Source: Dromaius novaehollandiae
Taxonomy: Eukaryota; Chordata; Aves; Casuariiformes; Dromaiidae
Assembly: GCF_036370855.1 (NCBI RefSeq)
Contig: NC_088099.1
Coordinates: 155,590,517-155,654,516 of the forward strand
Direction: 5' to 3'
DNA length: 64,000 nucleotides
The notes under the pieces: generated by a model
Databases searched by the model: none
What the model was told of the DNA's origin: nothing
Seen by the model: the letters and a program-made list of their open reading frames with translations, nothing else
Translations under genes and position numbers: made by a program
In this document: in pieces, positions 1 to 10,790 of the stretch
Layout of the letters: every line of letters starts with the position of its first letter
Position numbering within the stretch: position 1 is the stretch's first letter

Positions 1-307
1 GGTGTTACGCAGGACGGTTAATACATGCCGAGTTCTTCGAGTACTACAGAGATGAGAGGAAGGACCTCAGCTGAATGCGCTATTTAACAACAAGCAGCAA
101 GAAATAAAGGACCGCAAAGAGAATAAAACAGGAAATTGCAGCACTGGGGATGGGATGTAACTGCTGTGGGAGTGAGGATTTCAGAAGAAAAATGGCAGGA
201 ACAACTCTGGCAGTGTTCCACAAATGATATGCAGGCTCCTACACCCGATGACACGGGAGGAAAAAATAAGGTTATGTTCAAGGATGAGTTCCCAAGGCCT
301 CAACTAT

Positions 308-340
<33 letters not shown>

Positions 341-1688
341 ACAGCTAACAAAGAGGAGATAGCAGCAGAGATGGCTTCTGAAACTAGAAGGCTTTCAGCT
401 TAAAGTTTTTTAATAGCCAAAGCATACATAGGAACAGAAGTTCAGAGGGTGCAAGTCCAGAAGCGTGTAACGTTGTGCCTTGCGTGCATAAGCATGAGGT
501 TGAGATCTAAGGCTCCATATGCAAACTCTCTGCAAGAGAGTGGGAAATTATATAAAAAAGGAGAGAGCTTAGAGATGAAACCTGATGTACTTTACAATAA
601 AAAGAGAAAGAAGGACATAAAGTCTCCCACAGAAATGAGAAGAGAAGGGCTAGGCACAAATTGCACTAGCAGAGGAGGCAGCCGGGGGGACACCGTTCTG
701 TCCCTGTCCCACGTGACAGAAAGACGCATCTGCAATGGTATAAAAGTTCTGTTTGGCTCAAAGAGGGCTAGAAGACAGGGGCTGAGCCTGCCTGCTATTC
801 TTTTATATTTTTACTTTCTTTTTTATCCTATTTTTCACATACAGCACAAGCGACTGGGATTTCCGAGCATTTCTTCACGCTTGGGAACGATATCACTATC
901 TGGAAATAAGAGGCCTGCTAGGACGAAGGGCCATTTACCACAAAACTTTCTAAGGGAATTTAATCAGTACGCAACAGCAAAATATTTCTCCCATTTTCAT
1001 AGAGCCCCTCTATTTTTGCTTATTTACATTTCTTGGTATACTGAAGCAACAGTTTGCCTGTTCTCTGTCACTCTAGACGCGTGGTGCGCACACGGTTTGC
1101 AGGTTTGGAGGCAAAAAAGGCTGTGAGATCCCTGGCTCTGACACCTGGCAAACACGGTCACCGTTCCCCCGCGCAGCGAGCCCACGGGAAGGGCGTGCGG
1201 AGGCAGGCGGTGCTGCCTGCACCCTGCTCCGGCTTTGCACAGCCCAAGGCACCGAGCTGCAGGTCTCTCCATAGTAACAGGTCTTTTTCCACTCGTGTAA
1301 GCGACCTCTAGGAAGCATTCGCTACCTCCGCTTCCCCTTGACTGCGCGCTGGCGCGTTGCATCTGCCACCCCTGGAGAAAGCCGGCAGCGGGACCACGGT
1401 TACTGCAGCTTGCAACAGTGGTGCTAAGGCACCTTTAGCTGTCTGGCATCCAAACTCAGCGGGCGTCCTTTACGGATAACTGGAACCCTCCTTGCTGCAG
1501 TGACTTTAAACTCCCAGTATAACCATCGTATTGTGTCCTCTGAAATGAGTGAAGATTTTGCAGGATATACGTTGCTATCCAAGTGGCATACTGCCTTGTT
1601 TCCTACACAGGCCAGCGGCTAGGAGGAAATCTTTATATGGCTTTGGGCTTCGGGAGAAACTCCTTCTCAACCCAAAAACCTCTTTGGC
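1..1688. other. Intergenic, no gene recognised
   Basis: Holds an AC microsatellite near 308-343 and a moderately GC-rich patch from about 1080 to 1420. Frames of up to 225 codons exist, but their translations look like random sequence with no recognisable domain. By synteny this may be the 5' flank or first intron of ENPP2. Confidence 0.5.
308..343. repeat. (AC)n microsatellite
   Basis: Mostly AC dinucleotides with a few interruptions (AT, CG). Confidence 0.9.
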
Positions 1689-2157
1689 CGCCCCTGAGTA
1701 GCTCCGCAGGTCGCCTGTGCCCAGCCCCTGTTCGAGGCAGGGTCAGCCTCTTTTTTTTCCTCTTTTTCCTCTGCAGCGTGCTGTGCCCCGGCCTTCTGCG
1801 CTCTGTCGCTGCTCCCCGGGCGCAGCCGGGCCTCCCTCCCTCTGCGTTTCATGGCCTTGTACGCGCTGCACCGCCGCAGCAAAGGCCTGCGAGGTTGTTG
1901 CAAACTGCAGGGAGGGGAAAAGGGGGCTGCGGCACTGGGGAGAGCTGCTGAAAGAGCCCTGGCACCACTCTGGTGCTGCGGTCTGCCAGGCAAAAGGAGC
2001 AAGGCCCCTCTTCCTGACAGAAAAGCTCTATTTCGCCGGTTTTGAACCAGGCACGTCAATGAACCGCTTCGACTCGCAGCGCTCGACTTCTCCAGCGCAG
2101 GCTGGGGGTCTGCAGGGCGCACAGCGCCTGATGCAGGCTGAATGGCAGCTTCCCTCG
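1689..2157. promoter_or_regulatory. CpG-enriched region
   Basis: About 31 CpG in 470 bp by hand count, with GC-rich tracts on both sides of a CT-rich stretch (1750-1775). Overlapping short frames in several reading frames are what GC-rich DNA produces, and none resembles a known protein. It could be a regulatory region belonging to a gene to the left of the window. Confidence 0.45.
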
Positions 2158-3063
2158 ATCATCACTAATTAGGAGCAAATCAGGATTAAAATCAAAACAA
2201 ATCAGAAGCAAAGGAGACTCAGAAGAGGAACCCAGTGATTAATATTTCAAAATCAGACTTACCAAAATTGTTACAATTCCCATCAGGCACAGGGGAACTA
2301 CAAAGGATGAGCTGTTTTAATAACTGCATGTTTTCTTGGTCTCTAATCAGCGCTTTGCGCCTGTGGCACAGGGAGTTATGAAAAGTTAACAGACCCTTGA
2401 GGTGTCACTACTCTGATTAAAGAAATTCATATGTTTGCCTTGGAAAAAAGGCTTAGGTAGAAGTGCCTGTAATGGGAACCTTATTTAGACAGATTGCCTT
2501 TAAGCCGAACACTTTATTGGTGACAGTCTAGACAGTGCAAATTTTAATACAAATCAAAAGCCAAATGACGTGCAAGTTAAACTCATAATTACTTATTCCC
2601 ATAACACTGACACTGTAGAGGGTAAATACAAACAAAACACCATCAGCTTCACTTGTGTCTGGACTGGGTGCCAATTTTAACATCGCTATAAGGTAAACTA
2701 GATATGAAAGGTAGTTTATATTAAAAGGATTAAAAGAGAAGGCCGTCTTCGTAATGCAGCTATATAGAAAGAAGAAGAAGCTGTAATAGACTCACTATGT
2801 TTTTTAAGAGTATACATCTCTGTGCATCAGATAGAAGCCCCACTTGGATTCTGAACCAGAGGGCTTCCAGCGTCGCCCCCCAACACGCGCTGAGGGGACT
2901 TGCAACTGGCACTTGGCAAAAATACATTGGTGCCACTTCATAGCCTCGCTTGGCTTCCAGTTATACTTATATTGCAATGACATTTATATCGTAATTTTAT
3001 CTACTTAAGGCTGCCACAACGCGCTAGAGAAAACACAGGGGGTGGAAGGGAAGATGCTCCTAC
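2158..3063. other. Intergenic, no gene recognised
   Basis: AT-rich sequence between two CpG-rich patches. I see no open frame, repeat or RNA gene that I can support. Confidence 0.5.
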
Positions 3064-3350
3064 CGTACCAGCGGTTCTCTTCCCTCCATGGCGGGAGCCG
3101 GCGGAGCTCGGCGGGGGCCCTGGCAGCTGGTCTCGGCGGGGAGCGGGCGCGCGGCTGCGGCGCGGCGGCCTCGGGCTGGCGCGGGTGAAGTCAGGGTGCA
3201 GCTGCCCGCGCCGGACAATGGCCCCATTGGCACCGGGCTCCGAACAAAGGCGCTGCTTTCGGGGGGGATTTTATACCCACGCGTGTGGCCCCTGCCTGAA
3301 ATGACTCTGTGGAAAGTGTCCCCCCGCCCCGTGCCGAAGGTCTGTTTTCA
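3064..3350. promoter_or_regulatory. CpG island
   Basis: By hand count about 29 CpG dinucleotides fall within roughly 220 bp (3064-3283), in otherwise AT-rich DNA. The patch includes several GCGG/GCGCGC clusters. A TATAAAA sequence on the minus strand lies inside it. CpG islands in vertebrates usually mark transcription start regions. By conserved gene order ENPP2 is expected to the left on the minus strand, so this may be its promoter or that of a noncoding RNA. No ENPP2 coding exon is visible in the 3 kb to the left. The plus-strand 96-codon frame starting at 3088 (Ala/Gly/Arg-rich) looks like a by-product of GC content. Confidence 0.6.
3269..3275 (-). promoter_or_regulatory. TATA-box-like TATAAAA (minus strand)
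   Basis: The plus strand reads TTTTATA within GGGGGGATTTTATACCC, giving TATAAAA on the minus strand inside the CpG island. A start site would be expected around 3240-3245, reading left. A CCAAT sequence on the minus strand near 3224-3233 would then lie just downstream of that start rather than at its usual upstream position. Function is inferred from sequence only. Confidence 0.35.
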
Positions 3351-4153
3351 AATGCAACCCTCTGATGCGCTTCCTTAATCTTTTTTTCTGTTTCTTTTTG
3401 CCGCAGATGCCTCCGGAGGGATGCGTCTCGTGCACGTAACGGGGCGGTCGGCATTCTTTTGAATCGTTTAATAGAGCTGCTCAGTTATGGATAGGCTTAT
3501 TTTCTTCACTTTCAAAATCCTCCACCAGGATTTACAAACTGGAGTGCTTTTATCTGGGTTTAGGAATTTAAATACAAAACCAGAGGACCCTGACTTCCAG
3601 TGCGGTGCACCGAGCCATCCTCCTTCCAAGCCCAGGCCACCCTCGCTGGAGCACACAGAGGCTCAGCTCAAGCATGCAGATAAGAACCATCAGAGCCCTT
3701 GGATTTCTGATGGCTTTGTGGGAGAAAAAAAAATCCTAATCAATCCCTCTACTGTAAATGTGAAGTCTAAAGTATTTTAAAAGCTTTCTGTTTGACTGCA
3801 TTTAAAATAGAAGCTGTCATTATTTAGCATACATGAAATCCAGATATTTCTGCAGCTAGGCTGGAGGGGTGAAAGCGGAGCTTATTACCCTCACATTGGA
3901 ATACTACAGCAAACACACTGCAGCTGTGGCAGGTAAAAGCAAGGTCCTTTACAATGACTCTTTGTTACATTATAGGGAAGGTTGATAGCAAAACATGTCA
4001 TTAAGGTTAGCCAACATTTTCCATTGGAAGGTCTTAATTTTTGTTGTTTATAACATTTCCACTGACCATTTTCACACTGGAAAAACTGGGGTTATTTTAA
4101 ATCTATTTTTAATTTAATGAAAAATGTCACTTATTTTTGAGAACAAGACAAAG

Positions 4154-4192
4154 GAGGAATAGTTTGCTACGCCCATGTTAAAACTATTCCTC
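4154..4192. repeat. Perfect 12-bp inverted repeat
   Basis: GAGGAATAGTTT at 4154-4165 and AAACTATTCCTC at 4181-4192 are exact reverse complements around a 15-base spacer. Confidence 0.85.
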
Positions 4193-7100
4193 TGTCCTTT
4201 CCATAAACAGATCTAGGGCTTACACACCCTGGAGCAATGGATTGAATTTTGGTGGATAAGGCAAGAATGGTCTTTAAGTGAATACATTCCTCCATCCCTA
4301 TGAAATTCCAGCCAGATTTGGTCAAGTTATCAACCTTTAAGAAATCCTTGTGTATGCACAGCACTTTGTGCAACTCGTTTACAGTCAACGGTGGGGCTCC
4401 CTGAAGATCAGCTTCACCGAGTGAGGACACCCTCCCAGGCCTCAGGCTGGTTCTGAGCCCAGAGCGCTCCCCCACAGCGAGGGGGGCACCTTCGTGCCTG
4501 CTGGCAGAGGGGACGCCTTGACCCCAGCAAATTATGCCCCAAACAAAATCAATCCTCTCGGTCCGTTCACCCTCCATCTGCCCTGCTCCCCCAAGCCCCT
4601 TCCCTTACCACCAGTTCTTCAGGAAGTTCATGCTGAAAAGGAGGATAAAATCAGAGCTTCGATGAGCTGCTGCTCAGTAGGTGATCCTGTATGATTTATC
4701 ATTCTTAAAACATGATTTCAGGTATTTCTGCATGTCAGATCCAATCATTTTAGACACAAATCCAATGACAGTTATATAAATACTAAATGTAAGCAATGTT
4801 TTTTAACTTAAATATTTTGCAACGTCTAGAAGCAAAATAACTGAGCATCTTAAAAACAACAAGGGAGCAAACAAAGCGTGGAAGGAGGAGGAACAAATGA
4901 GCAAGCCAACATACGAGCTCCCCGCCTCACCGCAGGCTGTTCTCAGCACTGTGCTTCATCACATCGGTTTGAATCCCTTTTAAGAGAGGGTGCCTCTCAC
5001 TTCCCTTAGGAGCTAACAGGCAGCATGTCAGGTCATTGGCAACATATTTTCCTTGGATCCCCATCTAATTTTAATCTAATTTTTCAAATTTTTCATTTCA
5101 GTTTATCACTTCTAATTATTTCTTAGCCAGGCAAAATACTTCAGTTCTACAACACAGGGGGCTTAAACTCACTGCCACAAGTGTTGTGCTGAATAAAGAC
5201 ATTTTTACATAACAAACTAAATACTTGCAGTGTTTATGCAGTATCAATATCTGGAGACAATCACAAGCTTCCACACTTGGTCTCCTTAGCAGCACCTAGC
5301 ATTATTTAATATTTCCCAACACAGTCATTGTGATCTGTAAACATTTTAGTAGACGTTTTCCCCTGTTTAGCAGCACAGCATGTTCGGTCACGTGGCTATG
5401 TACTCCTTTGAGTCATCCTCAATTAAAATGAATCTTCGCCAGCTCCTTCCCATTCTGTATAAACAAACCGAGGACACTCAGCAAAACAGACGCCTGCTGT
5501 CCCTAGATGTCATTGGAGCTCGACTTAGATGCTGCTTCTTAAGACTTAACTAACACAAACTAATACACTTCCACGGACGGAAACCACAGCGGAGAAGCTG
5601 CTGGGAATACCCTGCAGCCTGGCCCGGCCGTGGGCCAGAAGGGCACCCGGCAGCGTCTCCTTCCCCTCGCAGACACCGCCAGGGGAAGCCAGTGTCTGTC
5701 CTTAAGGACCTACAAGGCAGGCAAAGGGTTTTCATCATGGATTTTGACCCCTAAACACATCCTTTAGATATTTCAGTACCCAAGGAGCTTGTTTTGGGAG
5801 CATTGGAGGAAGTGTGTTCACGTAACAAGGTCTGTTCTAGATACTAGTAACATGTTAAGGCCATTTTTAAAATTTAATGTCTGACTACTCACTCTGAAGA
5901 GGTTCTTCAGCCTCCTTCTCCTACTCATCCAGGCAGTTGCTCACTGGACTTTTAAACAGTTTGCTGGGGGTCGTGCATTGCCACTAGCACTACGCTTTTA
6001 TAAAAACAGTGGCCCCAGCAGCGTTTTATCAAACGGCCACTCCTGGCAACAGATCTTCAAAGAGCGATGGTCGGAGCTATTGGATCTACTGTCAGGACTT
6101 GGCTTTAGGCAGGAGCAAGGTGGAGTCTCCTCGGATCAGGGCAATGCTGGACATATACAGGAATATAATTTTTGCACTTAGGAAATTTTCAGATGTGACA
6201 AGAAGGTACTTCCCATTTTAAGGAGCAAACCAATGGGACAGACAGCAGATTGCAAATTTTGGATGCGGAATTTAAAATCTACTGAATATTTATTTTTGTT
6301 ATGCAAAACCTTCAAAACATTCAGTCTAATGAAAAACAAAGCTACAGGTTTCCAAATATGTTATATACAGAGATTATAAATGAGGAACTTGATTGCACAC
6401 GAAATGCATTGACTTACTGACGGGCATAATTTCATGCTTTCATATATAGCCCAGGACAGGGTATAGGGGAAGCTTAACTAGAACAATAACAATTATTCCT
6501 TCTGTTTCAGGATGCAGAATTTAAGGAAATGGCAATGGGTAGGACTGAACTCTGCAGCAACCTAGCAGAAAAGATTATATGGTCTTATTTTAAAGCAGAT
6601 GTTCTCATCAGAATCAGAGAATCTGAACATCTCTTGATCTTGTGAAGCCAGAGGGAGTAGCTACATATTTAAATCAGACTCTGTATTGAATACCTATATA
6701 TGGATTTCAGGACCTAACATTAAGATCCTATTTTTAAAAGCAGTGTTTACATATGCCACAGCCTGCTAGAAATAAAGGCCTTTTGAACATTACTCCTTTT
6801 AATCCCTTCGTTTTCTGCATTCATTTTTAAACAGTATAGTTGCAAATAAATTCATCAGAAAATTATACTGGCAGTTATATGCGCCATGGAAAGTATGAAA
6901 AACAGCACTAAAATCAACCACAGAAAAACAGCGCTTCAAAGAAGTTGCACTGTTGATAGGAGGCGATTGTGACTTACAAGAAACATACAGCCCCTCCTAC
7001 GATTAATCTGTTCCATATTTGATGATTGAGAGTGAACTACGGTTGAAAAATATCCCAGGGGATTACTTAATGTACTGCCTAGTCCAACCATCCATCCCCT

Positions 7101-8547
7101 GCAAAGTACAACCTCATGCGGTTTTGCTTCATTAGGAGCTCCTCTGCAGCTCCCATGCCCCAGCTCAGTTTCACCTCCTGCAAACAGGTTTGAGCATGAA
7201 GAAATGGCTTCTGTGGCCAGAGCCGCACAAAAATATGTAATTCTGTACGAGCATTATTCCATGAGCTGAGTTAATGGAAAAAAAATATTCTGGCTGAATA
7301 CCTTCTAGGCATGGCTGGAGTTACCCCTTCTGAAATCTGAAGGGATGATGTGGTGTAGTATCTCTAGCTCTGCTTTGGCATGCTTTCCTTCTCTTAACTC
7401 TTAGTTTACAGTATCAAAGCTGCACAACAGCTTTCCTCAGACTCCAAAGGTTTCCTGCTTCTGTTCAAAAACAATTTTCCTGCCATGAAACACTGTTTCT
7501 TTTTTTTTTCCCCAACACAATTTGCCCACCAGAAGGGATGCCATGGTATTCTTTATCCTCAGTTTGTTCAAAAACATATCTTCACTTTGAAAAGTCATCA
7601 GATCCAGAACTTTTGGCAAGGACTTCTAAAGAGCCTCTGGCAAAAATTTAATGCTCTCCTCTTGAGCTCTGTTAATGATAGCATATGAGCCTATAGGCAG
7701 CTATAAAATAGCACAGCTTTACAAACCTGAACCAGCTTGGGATCTACCTCCTCAAGGGTATCTACTGCAGTGAGTTGGGATGAAAGAGAATTGGCCATAA
7801 ACTGGAGTTGTGAGAAACGTGTGCAGGGAAATGGGGTATGGATATGTGAAGAACCGTAAAGATCGTTAACTAAAGTTTAGTTCTCCCCTGACGAGCATGA
7901 AAAGGCTCTGCGTGAGCCGAAGGGTTCCACCTGGACAGTATGAACTTGCTGAGATAGCTCGAATCCTTTATCCCTTGGACCATCACACAGGGTGCTCCAG
8001 ATCTAGGATAAGGTCAAAAAGGGGCCGTAGGGGAGAGTGGAATATCACTCGCATCAGATAGGATCCTAGGGGTTTCTTGACTCTAAAACTGACATCGTGA
8101 CTTCTTTATCTACTTTAATACTGTTTTCTATGCTTCTTAACTTTCTCTTCGCACACCAGTGTTCCTGCCCTAACCCAAACCCCACGCCCTATCCTGAAGA
8201 CCGTTTTTGTAATCTACTGTAGATACAGGTCCACACCTCACTTTGAAATTCCTGGTCTCATGCAATACGTGCAAATTCCACATCCTGAATGATATGTACA
8301 AGTTTCTTACATGAAACAGTAATTCACAAATTTTTAACAAGTGACCAAATTAATAAAAAACCTTCAAGAGATCTGACATGCTTATGCCCCAAAAGGAAAC
8401 ACTGCAAATTTCAAGGCTGTTCTTGTCTGCTACAGAAAATCCCACGTTGAAAGAAAGCTGTAAAGGTTTGAAGAGAGATATTTCACTAGGAACCAGGAAT
8501 ACATTGACAAAATTAAAAGAATTGATGAAACAATATGACAGCTACAA

Positions 8548-8571
8548 CCCCCCCCCCACACACACACACAA
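8548..8571. repeat. C-run plus (CA)n
   Basis: Ten cytosines followed by CA dinucleotides. Confidence 0.85.
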
Positions 8572-10760
8572 ACTGCATCTTTTTCACCAAATTAAATGTG
8601 GCTTTTCCTTTTGCTTTTGCACTTCAGTAGAGCTGGTTATAGAGTCCTTCTGTCATCTTGGTCTTGCCCTACTCTTCAGTAGGTTCCTTTCCTCCTATTT
8701 CTCACCAAGCAATACCTCCACCCTCCAGGTACACCAAGGCTCTTCCCAGTCCCCTACTCCCTCTGGAACCTCCTCTCTCCTCTGACAACCCTTCAAAGTC
8801 TTTCCCAAATGGGATGGCAAAAGCGCTACTGTGTAAGTCACTTAAAAACAGACAGGACAAAATACTTAAGAGTGTCCTATAGGGAAAACCATCCTTTGCT
8901 GGCAAAAGTAATGCACCAGATAACATAACTCCATAGCCACAAATACGATCAACATACCCTGGAGAGATGAGGAGTGTGGAAACGGTTAACAGGTGAAGGG
9001 GTGATGATGACCTCCAAGGGGTCCCACCGCAGCACAGGCGTTGGGCGCACAGATGGATTCACAGGTCACAAGGGTAGAGCAGCCTTCAAAGCACGGCAAA
9101 GGATTTTGACGACCCAGCAGCCTCTGTGCTAGCAAGGCCCTGCTTTTTGTCCCATGGCCTTGACATGGCTTGTGTTTTCCATGCAACATTTGTAGTTCAA
9201 GATCAACAGGTTAGCCACGATTACCATGGTTTCTGACTTTCATAAAGCCCAAGATTTCCAGGCAGAGAGTAATAAAAGAAAGTAATAAATGGGAGAGAAC
9301 TTAAAAATATGAAAGTTTGGGGGGGTAGAGGGGGTTGGGTTTTTTTTGTTTTTTTGAAGAAAAAACAAAAACAAAGACTTTCTTATTTCTCATCAACTTC
9401 CACTGGCATATAAAAGCCAATTCAAGTGAATGGACAAGTCATACTTGAATTTCCAATCCAAGCCTTCTTGATGTGCCTTCTGAGCTTCAGTCTGAATAGA
9501 CATTTGATCACAGTGACGGCCACCCCTGCATGAAATGCATCAGCTCTGGGGACAAACCGAGGAGTTCAGTTTTGGCCTCTGCAAAGAGGAGCAACCTGAG
9601 AAGGGAATGCTCTTGGGCTACGCACAAATGAACCAAGATCTCTGACTTGAATTTCACGTATAACTACTTAAGACTTATAATGTGACTCCAGTTTATTTAC
9701 AAAGCTTGGTTTATATTCCTGCTTATAATTTATGTTCTGCTTTTGATTCCTTACAACATCTGTGTCCTTTTTTCAGACCCCCCTGCATGGTTTTATTCAC
9801 TCACGCTCTTAGAGTTTCATTTTCATTCTAATGTTTTTGTCATCTAAATTGTTTTTATTATGATGTACATCACACTGAGTGCTCTGGCAGCCTGGGAAGG
9901 GTGTCTTCTAAGAAGAATAAATTATTGGCATTAATAACAAAGCATAAAGCTTTTGAACATTTGGTTCCAACATGGAAGGATTCTCTCTCATATGGGAATC
10001 ATGTGGAGGATTTATTTGTGGGGGAACTTTTTCTATTATTAAGATCTAACAAAGCAGTATTTTACTGAAGGGTTTTTGCTTTTTACTTGTTCACTTTGTC
10101 ACGGTTGTTTCAAAGCTGTGCTGCTGCTTCTCATTTTGCTGCAAGGTACCTATATGCACACGAAGGCTACACTGTGCGGGTTTTGCTTTTAAGTTTTCAG
10201 TTATATGTGTATGTGTTGCGGTGGGGGGTGTTTGGGCTTCTTTTGTAGAGAAGGATTAAGGTAAGGATACGGAAACCAAGGGAAAAGTAGTTCTATAAAA
10301 TAAATCCAGCTATCCCCTCTGTAAACACATAGCAACCAAATATACAAGTTATGACAAATTGGTTGGCTGTGTTCATGACTGTGTTAGCGCTAAAAGGCAA
10401 GAGCGCTGTAAGCAAGAGTTACAACATTTGTTTGGACCTCCTTGAAAAGTCTTCCTTTCAGTAGGCTCAGTCCTGCAACATAAGCAATTTAGCTCTCATG
10501 AGTAGCCCCATTGACTGAAAACGGGGCCTGGATTTACAGGGTCACCTAAACCAACAGAAGAGTTTTGAATGCAACTTTTTCCCATAAGTCACTTCCCATT
10601 ATACCCTTTTGCCACCTGGACTCCATCTCCTTAAATCTGTTTTATTGGTCCCATATGCCTTTATTCAGCGAAGTGCCCAAGTGCTTTGATGAAAGGGAAG
10701 GGACGTAAGCGAGCACTGAACTGCTTTCCTGAGCTGGTGCTGCAGCCGCAGCAGATTAAT

Positions 10761-10790
10761 GCCTCCTTTCATATAGCCTCCTTTCAAATA
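10761..10790 (+). repeat. 15-bp tandem duplication
   Basis: GCCTCCTTTCATATA is followed at once by GCCTCCTTTCAAATA, one mismatch. Confidence 0.8.

Noticed and set aside
449..1126. 225-codon plus-strand frame
   Set aside because: The longest frame in the window, but the translation has no recognisable domain, runs through changing base composition, and has no gene-like context.
1667..2172. Overlapping 122-151-codon frames on both strands
   Set aside because: Frames overlap in several phases within GC-rich DNA, which lacks stops by composition alone.
1..3063. ENPP2 coding exon 1 on the minus strand
   Set aside because: Expected from gene order, but no peptide resembling the ENPP2 signal-peptide exon was found in any minus frame.
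3088..3378. Plus-strand 96-codon frame starting ATGGCGGGAGCC in the CpG island
   Set aside because: Ala/Gly/Arg-rich translation typical of CpG-island frames, no recognisable domain, and a weak start context (T at -3). Kept only as part of the CpG island.
7070..7200. Possible CR1 fragment (CTAGTCCAACCATCCATCCCC)
   Set aside because: Only one short CR1-like phrase; the flanks do not continue the consensus.
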